Shown one piece after another: positions 7,260 to 16,832 of a stretch of 64,000 nt of DNA; the stretch's first letter is position 1; each line of letters begins with the position of its first letter. Both the position numbers and the translations under genes were made by a program. Location of the stretch: positions 1,984,001-2,048,000 of the forward strand of contig JADKAF010000001.1 in NCBI GenBank assembly GCA_016719295.1, read 5' to 3'. The notes beneath the pieces are model-generated. The model had not been told where the DNA came from, did no database searches, and saw nothing but the letters and a program-made list of their open reading frames with translations. This DNA is from Planctomycetota bacterium (GTDB lineage Bacteria > Planctomycetota > UBA1135 > JADKAF01).

Positions 7260-9682
7260 CTACGACGCGGCGAACGCGTCGACCTGGATCACCTCGTCAC
7301 GAGCCTTCTCCGCCTCGCGGTACGCCGCGACCTCGTGCGGCTGCAGGATGCCCGCTTGCTGGGCGCGCTCGAGCAGCGCCGCGCTCTTCTCGCGCGGCAG
7401 CCGCCCTTCCTTCACCGCCCGCTTCAGCTTCCGCTCGATGGCCTCGGCCTCGTGACAGAGGCGGAACGCGCGCTCGAGAGCGTGCAGCGGCTCGCCCGCA
7501 TCGCTCGGATGGAAGTAGGGACCGGTGCGCGCATCGCGCGCCTCGCCCGGCGTCGCGACGGCTTCGGCCACCGCGCGCACGAGGCCGTCGCGCGGCGGAG
7601 CGCCGACGGGGTTCAAGCGCTGGAGCAGCGTGAGCGGCCCGCGGAAGAGCCAGCCGGCGAAGGGCAGGTCGAAGTTGCGCAGCACGCCGACGAAGGCGGT
7701 CTGCATCTCGGCGAACGCGTGCTCCATCGACCAGCGCAGGAAGACGACGTCCTCCTTGCGCCGCCCCTCCGCCTCGAAGCGCTTGATGCCCGCGGCCACG
7801 AGATACATCCACGAGAAGAGGTCGGCGAAGCGCCCGGTCAGCGCTTCGCGGCGCTTCAGGTTGCCGCCGAGCGTCGCCATCGCGAAGTCGGCGAGGAACG
7901 CGAAGCGCGCCGAGCACCACGCCAAGCGCTGCGCATACGGCCGCGCGGGTCCGGAGATCCCGGTGTACGCGAGACGTCCGCGCGTGAAGCCGAGCAGCAG
8001 CGCGCGCACGGCATTCCGCATCACGTGCCCGACGTGCGCGAAGAACGCGCGGTCGAACGCCGCGACATCGCCCTTCGCCACCGCTTCCATCTCGGCCAAG
8101 GCGTGCGGATGGCAGCGGATCGCCCCCTGACCGAAGATCATCAGCGTGCGCGTCAGGATGTTGGCACCTTCCACCGTGATGCCGATCGGCACCGCGGCGT
8201 AGCCGTGCGCGAGCAGGTTCTTCGGCCCGCGGCAGATGCCCGCGCCGCCGACGATGTCCATCGCGTCGTCGAGCGCCTTCCGCAGGAGCTCGGTCGACAT
8301 CAGCTTCGCGATCGCGCTCGCGACCGCGGGCTTCTTGCCGCGGTTCAAGCCCCCGCAGGTCGTGCGGCGCTGCGCTTCGAGCAGCCACGCGAACCCGCCC
8401 GCGCGCGCGAGCGGCTCCTGGATGCCCTCGAAGTGCGCGATCGCGAGGCCGAACTGACGCCGCACGCGCGCGTAGGCGCCGGCGACGCGCGAGGCGAGCG
8501 CCGCCCCGGCCGTGCTCTGCGCCGGCAGCGAGATGCCGCGGCCCGCGCTCAAGCACTCCATCAGCATGCGCCAGCCCTGCCCCACGCCCGCGGCGCCGCC
8601 GATCACGCAGTCGAGCGGCAGCACGACGTTCTCTCCCAGCGTCGGTCCGTTCGGGAACGGCACGCCGAGCGGATCGTGGCGCCGGCCGTGCTCGACTCCC
8701 GGCGTGCTCGCCGGGATCAGCGCGCAGGTGATGCCGCGATCGACGCCCTTGCCGAGCAGGTTCTCGGGATCGCGGAGCTGGAACGCGAGACCGATCACGG
8801 TCGCGACCGGCGCCAGCGTGATGTAGCGCTTGCTCCACGAGAGCCGGAGCTTGAGCTCCCGCTCGCGTCCTTGAAGACGATGCCCTCGGCGCGGATGGCC
8901 CCCGCGTCCGAGCCCGCGTGCGCCTCGGTGAGGCCGAAGCAGGGGATCTCCTCTCCGCGCGCGAGGCGCGGTAGCCAGTAGCTCTTCTGCGCGTCGGTGC
9001 CGTAGTGCGCGAGCAGCTCGGCCGGACCGAGCGAGTTCGGCACCATGACCGTGATGGCGAGCGGGATCGAGCGCGTGGAGAGCTTCGCGACGACGGCGCT
9101 GTTCGCGGCGGGCGAGAAGCCCTTGCCGCCGAACTCCTTCGGCACGATCAAGCCGAAGAATCCGTGGTGCTTCAGGAAGCTCCAGGTCTCCGCGGAGAGA
9201 CCGCGCTGCTCCCAGACCTCCCAGTCCGTGACGCTGCGGCAGAGCTCCTCCACCGGCCCGTCGAGGAACGCCGCTTCCTCTGCGCTGAGCTGCGCGTACT
9301 CCTCGCGCAGCAGGCGCTTCCAGCTCGGCGCGCCCGAGAAGAGCTCGCCTTCGATCCACACGTCGCCGGCCTCGATCGCCGTGCGCTCCGTCTCCGAGAT
9401 CGCGGGCAGGAACTCGAGCGCGCGCATCAAGCGCAGCACGGGCCCCGAGACCAGCGCGCGGCGCAGCGGCACGATCAGGAGGAGCAGCATCGGCGCGCCG
9501 AGCAGCGCCGCGAGCCAGAGCGGCGCGGCGAAGGCATGCAGCAGCGCGACCAGCGCGACGGCCCAGATCCATAGGCCGAGCCCGTGGAAGAGGAAGAGCA
9601 GAGCGAGCGCGAGCACGAGGGCCGCGCCGATCCAGAGACCGAGGCCGCTCAGGTAGCCGGCGCTCTCGAAGACGAAGTCCAT
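7260..9682 (-). CDS. fadE: Acyl-CoA dehydrogenase FadE, interrupted by a frameshift
   Basis: First step of fatty-acid beta-oxidation: FAD-dependent desaturation of acyl-CoA. The start MDFVFESAGYLSGLGLWIG is followed by two hydrophobic helices (about residues 12-60), as in E. coli FadE. The dehydrogenase N-domain has GFFGLIVPKEFGGKGFS, ITVMVPNSLGPAELL and CFGLTEAHAGSDAG. After GIVFKD (about 8867) the frame changes; the downstream frame resumes ELKLRLSWSKRYITLAPVA and runs through LPAQSTAGAALASRVAGAYA, EGANILTRTLMIFGQGAIRC to the stop. One missing G at about 8866 would restore an about 808-residue protein, near the roughly 814 of FadE. It may be a sequencing error or a true lesion. It is divergent from fadI, so the 106-bp gap must hold both promoters. 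Confidence 0.85.
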
Positions 9683-9788
9683 CCTGCGATCCTCGGGGTC
9701 CGAAGCGGGACTGGTTCCGACGCGGCGCGCGGCGTAGCCTGCGCTGCCGCGCTCGCGGCGGATCCCCCGCTTCCTTTTCGTCGAAACG

Positions 9789-11135
9789 ATGGTCGAAGCC
9801 CAAACCTGCGACTCCGCGCCCCCTGCGTCCAGCGGCGAGATCGTGCTCGCCGCCGGCCTCCGCTCGACCTGGACCCGTGCGGGGGGGGCCTTCCGAGGGG
9901 AAGACGCGGGGCACTTGGGCGCAGCCGTCGTGCGCGAGCTCCTCGCGCGCACCGGCATCGACCCCGCGAGTGTAACCGAGCTCATCGCGGGCTCGGTCGG
10001 TCCACCGCACGATCAGGCCAACGTCGCGCGCGTGATCGCGCTGCGCGCGGGTCTCCCGAAGCAGCTCCCGGCGCGCACGGTGGCGCGCAATTGCGCGAGC
10101 GGCATCGAAGCGGTGACCACGGCCGCGGCGTCGATCCGCGCGGGCGAAGGCTCGCTCTACGTCTGCGTCGGCGTCGAGGTGATGAGCGCGTATCCGCTGC
10201 TGATGGGCCGCGAGCTGACACAGCTCTTCGAGCGCCTCTCGAAGGCGCGGAGCCTGCCGCAGAAGCTCGGCGCGATGCTCTCGTTCCGTCCGCGCTTCCT
10301 GCGCCCGCGCATCGCGCTGATGGAGGGGCTCACCGATCCCGTCTCCGGGCTCATCATGGGCAAGAGCGCCGAGCTCCTCGCGCGCGAGCACGGCATCTCG
10401 CGCGAGGCCGCGGATCGCTTCGCGCTCGAGAGCCACCGCCGCGCGAAGGCCGCTCGCGACGCGGGGCGCTTCGCCGAGGAGATCCTGCCGCTGCTGCCGC
10501 TCGGCGCGAAGAGCGGTACCCGCGCGCAGGAGCACGACGACGGCATCCGCGACGATCAGAGCCTGGAAGCGCTGCAGAAGCTCCGGCCCTACTTCGAGAA
10601 GCCGGACGGCGTCGTGACGGTCGGCAACTCCTGCGGCATCACCGACGGCGCGTGCGCGTTGATCGTCACCACCGCGCAGCGCGCGCGCGAGCTCGGCCTG
10701 CGGCCGCTGGCGAAGCTGCGCAGCTTCGCGTGGGCCGGCTGCGATCCCGCGCGCATGGGCTTGGGACCCGTCTACGCGTCGCGCATCGCCCTCGCGCGCG
10801 CTGGCTGCGCGCTCTCCGACATGCAAGTGATCGAGCTGAACGAGGCCTTCGCCGTGCAAGTGCTCGCCTGCACGCAGGCCTTCGACTCCGCGAGCTTCGC
10901 GAAGAAGGAGCTCGGCAGCGAGCGCGCGCTCGGCGCGATCGATCCCGCGCGCTTGAACCCGAACGGCGGCGCGATCGCGCTCGGCCATCCCGTCGGCGCG
11001 ACGGGCGCGCGCTTGCTGCTCACCCTCGCTCACGAGCTGCGCCGCCGCGACGCGGCGCTCGGCTTGGCGACGCTCTGCATCGGCGGTGGCCAAGGCGGCG
11101 CGGTGGTGCTCGAGCGCACGGAGGACCTGCGATGA
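9789..11135 (+). CDS. fadI: Acetyl-CoA acyltransferase (3-ketoacyl-CoA thiolase), FadI-like
   Basis: Last step of beta-oxidation: thiolytic cleavage of 3-ketoacyl-CoA by CoA. The 448-residue thiolase has the acylated nucleophile Cys102 in ARNCASGIEA, NEAFA near residue 350, the active-site His in GHPVGATGA (about 400), and the second Cys in CIGGGQGGA (about 430). The insertion QKLGAMLSFRPRFLRPRIAL fits the trifunctional-complex beta subunit (FadI/HadhB) better than short thiolases. Its stop overlaps the next start as ATGA (11132-11135), implying coupled translation with the alpha subunit and complex formation. Likely co-regulated with the divergent fadE. Confidence 0.92.
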   Translation: MVEAQTCDSAPPASSGEIVLAAGLRSTWTRAGGAFRGEDAGHLGAAVVRELLARTGIDPASVTELIAGSVGPPHDQANVARVIALRAGLPKQLPARTVARNCASGIEAVTTAAASIRAGEGSLYVCVGVEVMSAYPLLMGRELTQLFERLSKARSLPQKLGAMLSFRPRFLRPRIALMEGLTDPVSGLIMGKSAELLAREHGISREAADRFALESHRRAKAARDAGRFAEEILPLLPLGAKSGTRAQEHDDGIRDDQSLEALQKLRPYFEKPDGVVTVGNSCGITDGACALIVTTAQRARELGLRPLAKLRSFAWAGCDPARMGLGPVYASRIALARAGCALSDMQVIELNEAFAVQVLACTQAFDSASFAKKELGSERALGAIDPARLNPNGGAIALGHPVGATGARLLLTLAHELRRRDAALGLATLCIGGGQGGAVVLERTEDLR

Positions 11136-13303
11136 GCGCCTCGAAGTCGTCCCTGCCGCTGCCGCCGAGCATGCCGCTCGCCGCCGACGCGCCGGCCGAG
11201 GGCGCCTGCGTGAAGCTCGAGTTCCCGGAGGCGGGCCTCGCGGTGCTGGTGCTCGATCCGCCGCATCGCTCGCTCGCGGTGCTCGACGTGCCGCTGCTGC
11301 GCGACCTCGCGCTGCGCGTCGGCGAGCTCGAAGCGCGGCGCGATCTGCGCGGCCTCGTGATCACGGGGCGCAGCGCGCGCGAGTTCGCCGCGGGTGCTGA
11401 CCTCGAGGCGCTCGAAGCGCTCCGCACCCCCGCCGACGTCGAGAGCTCGGTGCGCTGGGTGCATGCGCTCTTCGCGCGCATCGCGGCGCTGCCGCTGCGG
11501 AAGATCGCCGCCGTCGGCGGCGCGGTTCCCGGCGGTGCATACGAGCTCTCGCTCTGCTGCGACGCGATCCTCGCCACCGACGCGCCCGAGACGCGGATCG
11601 GCCTCCCCGAGACGCAGCTCGGCATCCTCCCCGGCTGGGGCGGCGCGGATCGCCTGCCGCGCCGCGTCGGCGTGGCGACGGCGTTGGAGGCGATCCTCTC
11701 CGGCAAGCTCTACCCCGCCGCGCAAGCGCAGAAGCTCGGCCTCGTCGATCGCCTCTGCGCTCGCGAGAACCTGCGAGCGATCGGCGCGCATCTGGCGCTC
11801 GGCCGCGAGCGCCTGCCGCGGCGCTCGCGCGGCTGGAAGGGCTGGCTGCTCGACAAGAATCCGCTCGTCGGAAACTTCCTCGCGCGCGCCGCCAAGCGCG
11901 CGGTGCTCGCGAAGACGCACGGCCACTACCCCGCGCCGCTCGCCGTGATCCCGGTGATCAGCTCCGCGCCGTACACGCCGCTCTCGCGCATGGCCGCGCG
12001 CGAAGCCGCGGCGGTGACGCCGCTCATCACCGGCAGCGTCGCGAAGAACCTGATCGCGATCTTCCGCTCGAGCGAGGAGTCGAAGCGCCTCGCGCGCAAG
12101 CTGAGCGGTCCGCCGCTCGAGCGCGCCGCCGTGATCGGCGCCGGCGTGATGGGTGCGGGCATCGCGCGGCTCCTCGCCGAGAAGCAGATCCGCACGCGCC
12201 TCTGCGATCTCGCGCCGGAGGCGCTCGACCGCGCGCTGCTCGAGCATCGCGACGAGGTGAAGAAGAAGCTCGCGCAGCGGCGCCTCTCGCGCAGCGAGGC
12301 CGACGCCGCGATCGACGCGCTCGACGCGGTGCGCGGCACGCACGGGCTCGCGCGCTGCCAGCTCGCGATCGAGGCCGTGGCCGAGAAGCTCGAGGTGAAG
12401 CGCAAGGTCTTCCAAGGGCTCGCGGCGCAGATGCCCGCCGATGCGCTGCTCGCGACGAACACGAGCTCGCTCAGCGTCGATGCCATCGCCGAGGGCGTGC
12501 CGCATCCCGAGCGCGTGCTCGGCTTGCACTTCTTCAATCCGGTGAAGGCGATGCCGCTCGTCGAGGTCGTGCGCGGCTCGCGCACGAGCGAGGAGAGCGC
12601 GCTCCGCGCCGCGGCGCTGGTCGTGAAGCTGGGCAAGACCCCGGTGCTCGTGCGCGACGTTCCGGGCTTCCTCGTGAATCGAGTGCTCGGCCCCTATCTC
12701 GACGAGGCCGTGCGCCTGCTCGAGCTCGGCGCCGACGTGGCGCGGGTCGACGCGGCGCTCGTGCGCTTCGGCATGCCGATGGGCCCGTACGCCTTGCTCG
12801 ACGAGATCGGCCTCGACATCGCGGGCCACGCGGGCGATTCGCTGGCGCTGGGTTATGGGGCGCGCATGGCGACCAGCCAGGCCTTGAAGAAGCTCGTCAC
12901 CCCACAGCGCCTCGGCAAGAAGAGCGGCTTCGGCCTCTATCGCCACGAGCGCGGCAAGAAGCCCGTGCCCGCGGAAGACCTCGCGTCGCTGCGCACGAGC
13001 GACGCCGCGGCGAGCTGGAGCGACGAGCAGATCGTCGACCGGCTGATCCTCCCCCTGGTGAACGAGTGCTGGCGCTGCCTCGCCGAGCAGGTCGTCGCGA
13101 GCGAGCGCGAGCTCGATCTGGCGCTCATCTTCGGCACCGGCTTCGCGCCGTTCCGCGGCGGGCCGCTGCGCTACGCGGCCAGCGTGGGAGTGGAGCTCGT
13201 GCGGAAGAAGCTCGAGGCCCTCGCCGGCGCGCCCGATGTCGCGGCCCGCGGCGCGGGAGCGGAGCGCTTCGCTCCGACCGCCGCGCCCAGCGCCACGCGC
13301 TGA
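11132..13303 (+). CDS. fadJ: Beta-oxidation multifunctional enzyme: enoyl-CoA hydratase/3-hydroxyacyl-CoA dehydrogenase, FadJ-like
   Basis: 723 residues in the alpha-subunit order. The N-terminal crotonase domain (about 30-220) has the oxyanion-hole region AREFAAGADLE and both catalytic Glu (GGAYELSLCCDA, GLPETQLGILPGWGG). The dehydrogenase follows: NAD-binding AAVIGAGVMGAGIARLL (about 338), ATNTSSLSVDAIAE, catalytic-His region LGLHFFNPVKAMPLVEVV, and DVPGFLVNRVLGPYLDEA. The C-terminal dehydrogenase repeat includes GTGFAPFRGGPLRYA. It performs hydration and oxidation of the 2-enoyl-CoA made by FadE, passing product to FadI, encoded 4 bp overlapped upstream. FadJ rather than FadB is favoured by the fadI-fadJ order; chain-length specificity is not evident. 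Confidence 0.92.
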   Translation: MSASKSSLPLPPSMPLAADAPAEGACVKLEFPEAGLAVLVLDPPHRSLAVLDVPLLRDLALRVGELEARRDLRGLVITGRSAREFAAGADLEALEALRTPADVESSVRWVHALFARIAALPLRKIAAVGGAVPGGAYELSLCCDAILATDAPETRIGLPETQLGILPGWGGADRLPRRVGVATALEAILSGKLYPAAQAQKLGLVDRLCARENLRAIGAHLALGRERLPRRSRGWKGWLLDKNPLVGNFLARAAKRAVLAKTHGHYPAPLAVIPVISSAPYTPLSRMAAREAAAVTPLITGSVAKNLIAIFRSSEESKRLARKLSGPPLERAAVIGAGVMGAGIARLLAEKQIRTRLCDLAPEALDRALLEHRDEVKKKLAQRRLSRSEADAAIDALDAVRGTHGLARCQLAIEAVAEKLEVKRKVFQGLAAQMPADALLATNTSSLSVDAIAEGVPHPERVLGLHFFNPVKAMPLVEVVRGSRTSEESALRAAALVVKLGKTPVLVRDVPGFLVNRVLGPYLDEAVRLLELGADVARVDAALVRFGMPMGPYALLDEIGLDIAGHAGDSLALGYGARMATSQALKKLVTPQRLGKKSGFGLYRHERGKKPVPAEDLASLRTSDAAASWSDEQIVDRLILPLVNECWRCLAEQVVASERELDLALIFGTGFAPFRGGPLRYAASVGVELVRKKLEALAGAPDVAARGAGAERFAPTAAPSATR

Positions 13304-13340
13304 GCGCGAGCGCCGAGGGCCGCGCGCGGAGCGCGAGCTC

Positions 13341-15581
13341 TCAGCGCTTCGCGCGCTTGCGCCCGTTCGCGGACGCGAGCTTCTCGCCGCGGCGGAGCGG
13401 CACGTCGGCGAAGCTGCGGATTCGCCGCAGCCGCGTGTCCCCTTCGGCGCCCTCCGCGCCTTCGAGGAGCTCGCAGAGGTCCGCGTCGCGCACCGCGCTC
13501 CCGAAGTCGAGGCCGGTCAGGCGCTCGATCTCCGGCACGACGCTGAGGAACTCCTCCACCGGCTCGACCTCGTCGAGGCGCTCGCCACCTTCGGGAAGCT
13601 CGCGCAGCAGCGGGCTCTGGTCGGCGACCAGCGCGAGCGCGGCGAGCGTTCCCGCGTCCTCCCAGACGACGAGCTTCCAGAAGCGCTGCGGCACGCGGAA
13701 GCCGCGGAAGACCTCGTCGCGATAGGCGGGATCGTCCGAGGCGAAGACCGGCCCGGTGAAGACGCACACGCGCTGATCCTGCAGGCGCGCGTTGTCGAGG
13801 ATGTGGTTCTCGATGCCCAGCCAGAGCGTCTGCCCGGAGTTGAACGCGCCGATCTGCGGCGTGCAGTTCGTGAAGTGGAAGGTGTCCGCTTCGGCGCGCA
13901 GCGCCGCGGCCTTGCTCCCCCAGCACGGATCGAGACGCCGCACCATGTGGCCGCGATGGAAGATGCGGTTCAGCCGCCCCGGGCCATCGCTCACGGTCTG
14001 CCCGGTATAGAGGCGATCGTCGGCGCAGTCCTTGGGATCGATGCGCGGATCCACGGTCCACTGCTCGCGAGCCTCGGGACCCTCCTCGCGTTCCCGCGCG
14101 TCGCGGCGCTCCGCATCGCGCACGCGCCCGGTCTTGCGGTCGATCTCCTTCGCGGTCTTGCCGTCGATGTTGCACGCCGTGAGCAGCGGCAGACCGCGCC
14201 GCTTGTCGACGAAGACGCTGAAGTGCTGGTAGCGGAACTCGCAGTCGTCGGCGCCGGTGGGCTTGCGATTGCGCGCCGCGCGACGCCGCAGGTCTTCGGA
14301 GAGGCGCGGCAGCGGCAACGGATCGCCGGCGAGGAACGAGGGATCGTAGCCCGATCGACGCGCGTAGTCCGGGTCGATGCGCCGCTCCGCCACCTCCGCG
14401 GGCACGCGCGCGGCGGGCGCCGCGCTCGCGCGGGTGCGGTCCGCCGCGTTCGCTTGCGGCGCGAGGGGCGCCGCAGGGCTCGAAGGCGCGGCGATGCGCA
14501 CGGCGATCTCGAGCGGGAAGCGCCACACCGCGGTGCCGTCCGGCTGCAAGCTCATCGCGGCGGAGCTCGCGGCCGCATCCTGACGCGGCGCGCTCGTCGG
14601 GGACGCGGGGCGGATCTCGCGCTTGGTGAGCAGCGCCTCCAAGCGCGCGCGCTGCGCGCCGTCGAGCTCGGCGCGACGGGCTTCGAGCTCGCTCACGATG
14701 GCGCTGATGCGGATCCCTTCGTTCACGAAGGTCGGGACCTTCTTGCCGTCGTCGTCCGCGACCTGGCGCCACGGGCCGCCCCAGTGATGGAGGGCGATCA
14801 CCTCCCACTGGTTGTTGAACACCGGCGAGCCGGAGGAGCCCGGCTGCGTGTCGGCCGCGTAGTGCAGCACGTGCTGGAGACGCGAGACCAGGCGGTTCTC
14901 GCGCAGCACGACCTCCTTCAAGCGGCCGGCGGGGTGCTGCACGAGGTTCGCCACCTCGCCCAGCGCGTGCTTGTCGCGCGCCGCGGAGAGCGCGCAGCGT
15001 CCGTAGCTCGCGAGCTCGCCGCTGCCGGACAACCGCGCGCCGAGCGCGACCAAGCTGTAGTCGAGGTCGTTGGTGTCGTCGGTGAGGAAGAGCTCGCGCG
15101 GCGCGAGCTCGAAGCGCGTCGCCTGGCGCGCGAGGCCTGAGGCATCCAGCTCGTGGTCGAGCTCGAAGAGCATCGCCTCGGCCTCCTCGGGCGAGCCGAT
15201 CACGTGGTTGTTGGTGAGCAGCAGCCCCTCGCCCACGAGGAAGCCCGTGCCGCTCGGCCTTCCGTCGCGATAGACGATGCGCCCGACCGCTCGGGCCGCC
15301 GCCGCGCCGCGCTCGAGGAACGCGACGCCTACGAAGTCGATCGTGTCGCCCCAGATCCGCTCCGCGCCGGCCTCTGCCCCTCCAGTGCGCACGCGCATGC
15401 CGATGCGCCGCGAGCCCAGCTCGCTCGCGACCACCGCCAGTCGATCGCGCAAGCGCTCCGCATCGGTCTCGGCGTCGAGGGGGCTGCCGCGCCGGACGGC
15501 ATCCAGGGTGTGCCGTAGCTGGTCCCGGCAGAAGTCGATACGCTGCTGAGCGGACTGCGCGATCCAGTGCAAGGTCGTCAT
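13341..15581 (-). CDS. Trypsin-like serine protease fused to DNA/RNA non-specific endonuclease
   Basis: 746 residues from ATG 15581, chosen for its GGAG ribosome site; no signal peptide, so probably cytoplasmic. After an N-terminal helical segment, residues about 100-300 are a chymotrypsin-fold protease with catalytic His126 (LLLTNNHVIG), Asp174 (DLDYSLVALG) and Ser250 (QPGSSGSPVF). A Pro/Ala-rich linker (about 330-395) leads to a NUC1-type nuclease: RRGLPLLTACNIDG, the HRGH motif with His545 (FHRGHMVRRLDP), and a likely Mg-binding Asn581 in TPQIGAFNSGQTLW. All key residues of both halves appear present. Joining an intracellular protease with a nuclease suggests a protease-gated nuclease, as in defence or toxin effectors, but this is inference; no sensor gene is adjacent. 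Confidence 0.85.
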   Translation of the reverse strand: MTTLHWIAQSAQQRIDFCRDQLRHTLDAVRRGSPLDAETDAERLRDRLAVVASELGSRRIGMRVRTGGAEAGAERIWGDTIDFVGVAFLERGAAAARAVGRIVYRDGRPSGTGFLVGEGLLLTNNHVIGSPEEAEAMLFELDHELDASGLARQATRFELAPRELFLTDDTNDLDYSLVALGARLSGSGELASYGRCALSAARDKHALGEVANLVQHPAGRLKEVVLRENRLVSRLQHVLHYAADTQPGSSGSPVFNNQWEVIALHHWGGPWRQVADDDGKKVPTFVNEGIRISAIVSELEARRAELDGAQRARLEALLTKREIRPASPTSAPRQDAAASSAAMSLQPDGTAVWRFPLEIAVRIAAPSSPAAPLAPQANAADRTRASAAPAARVPAEVAERRIDPDYARRSGYDPSFLAGDPLPLPRLSEDLRRRAARNRKPTGADDCEFRYQHFSVFVDKRRGLPLLTACNIDGKTAKEIDRKTGRVRDAERRDAREREEGPEAREQWTVDPRIDPKDCADDRLYTGQTVSDGPGRLNRIFHRGHMVRRLDPCWGSKAAALRAEADTFHFTNCTPQIGAFNSGQTLWLGIENHILDNARLQDQRVCVFTGPVFASDDPAYRDEVFRGFRVPQRFWKLVVWEDAGTLAALALVADQSPLLRELPEGGERLDEVEPVEEFLSVVPEIERLTGLDFGSAVRDADLCELLEGAEGAEGDTRLRRIRSFADVPLRRGEKLASANGRKRAKR

Positions 15582-15843
15582 GATTCTCTCCTCGAGCGGG
15601 CGGCGTGCCCGCGTCCTCGAGGCTGCGAAGCGGGTATCGAGAGCGATCCCTCTTCTCGCCGGCGGGAGAAACGACCTCCGCTGAGGCCTGCCGCCACCGG
15701 CCTCGGATTCGAGGCCCGCCAAGCTCCGCGCGCCTCTCCACCGAAGTTCTCTCGGGATTCGCTCCCGAGAAACGCCCCTGCGGCAAAGACCAGGGTGTAC
15801 GGATCGGCGTGCTCTCCCCGCGCCGGCCCAGAAGGAGGTTCCG

Positions 15844-16767
15844 ATGCTCGCTCGCCTGCTCGCGCTGCCTTGCGCCGCCCTATTCGCGGTCGCTCCTCTC
15901 GCCGCCCAGATCGGCGTGGTCGATCAGGACAACACGAGTCACGACAACGTCTCCTGGAACATGGCCGTCCTCGACGACCTGCAGCAGGAGGTCGCCGTCG
16001 GGCAGACCGGCCAGCTCGTGGGCTTCACCCTGAAGCTCTGGTCGCAGTCCGCCTCCGTGGGCTTGCCTCTCGCGCTCTTCCGCGGCAACGGGCCGCACCC
16101 CGCGACCGCCGTGCCGCTCTGGACCGGGATGGCGTTCGCCGCTCCCTCCGCCTCCGCGACCGAGGTCTACGTCGATTGCTCGAGCGCGGCGCTCCTCGTG
16201 ACGCCCAGCGACGTGCTGACGCTGCGCTGCGGCGACGCGATCGCGCCGACCCCCGGCATCAGCCTCACCGGGAACTACGGCCTCAACGCGCCCTTCTACA
16301 CGCCGTTCTTCTACGAGCAGGGGCGCTTCGAGTTCCTCTTCCGCATCTGGTTCCGCTCGCACGTGCTCGCGTGCTCGAGCGGCATCCTCGCGCGCTACGG
16401 CGCGGGCTGCCCCGGCACCTCGGGCGTCGTGCCGGAGCTCGCGATCGGCGGCTGCGCGGTGCGGAACGGCCCCGTCAGCGTCCAGATCACGAAGGGCTTG
16501 GGCTACAGCGCCGGGATCCTGGTGTTCGGCACGGGCCAGATCAACGTGCCGATCGGCGGCGCCTGCGAGCTGTGGGTGAATCCCTTCCTCCCCGTGCAGG
16601 TCGCCTTCGCGATGACGCCCGGTGGCCCCGGCACCGGGTCGGCCACGCTCCCCGGCGTGCTGCCGAACTTGCCGAGCGGCAGCTTCACGCTGCAAGCGTT
16701 CATCTACGAGCCCGGCACGGCCACCCGCTTCTCGACCACGAACGCGGTCCTCGTCTCGATCGGCTGA
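15844..16767 (+). CDS. Secreted protein with C-terminal module related to the GNGCAG type
   Basis: 307 residues, signal peptide 1-21 (ALFAVAPLAAQ). A strong AAGGAGG site lies 6-7 bp before ATG. Residues about 22-175 are beta-rich (VGFTLKLWSQS, LPLALFRGNG, VYVDCSSAALLV) and resemble a choice-of-anchor/jelly-roll domain. From residue about 180 (ARYGAGCPGTSGVVPEL) the C-terminal module begins, with paired Cys (GGCAVRNG, GGACELWV), LVFGTGQINVPIGG and PGGPGTGSATLPGVLP. The next gene (16833) has the same module and could be co-transcribed. No enzymatic motif. Confidence 0.8.
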   Translation: MLARLLALPCAALFAVAPLAAQIGVVDQDNTSHDNVSWNMAVLDDLQQEVAVGQTGQLVGFTLKLWSQSASVGLPLALFRGNGPHPATAVPLWTGMAFAAPSASATEVYVDCSSAALLVTPSDVLTLRCGDAIAPTPGISLTGNYGLNAPFYTPFFYEQGRFEFLFRIWFRSHVLACSSGILARYGAGCPGTSGVVPELAIGGCAVRNGPVSVQITKGLGYSAGILVFGTGQINVPIGGACELWVNPFLPVQVAFAMTPGGPGTGSATLPGVLPNLPSGSFTLQAFIYEPGTATRFSTTNAVLVSIG

Positions 16768-16832
16768 TCGCGGCGCGACCCAACTCTCCATCCCCCGTAC
16801 ACGGTCCCTCTCACCTCTCCGGAGTCGATCTC

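Noticed and set aside
8795..9985. Programmed frameshift in fadE
   Set aside because: No slippery heptamer or downstream structure is evident; FadE is not known to use recoding.
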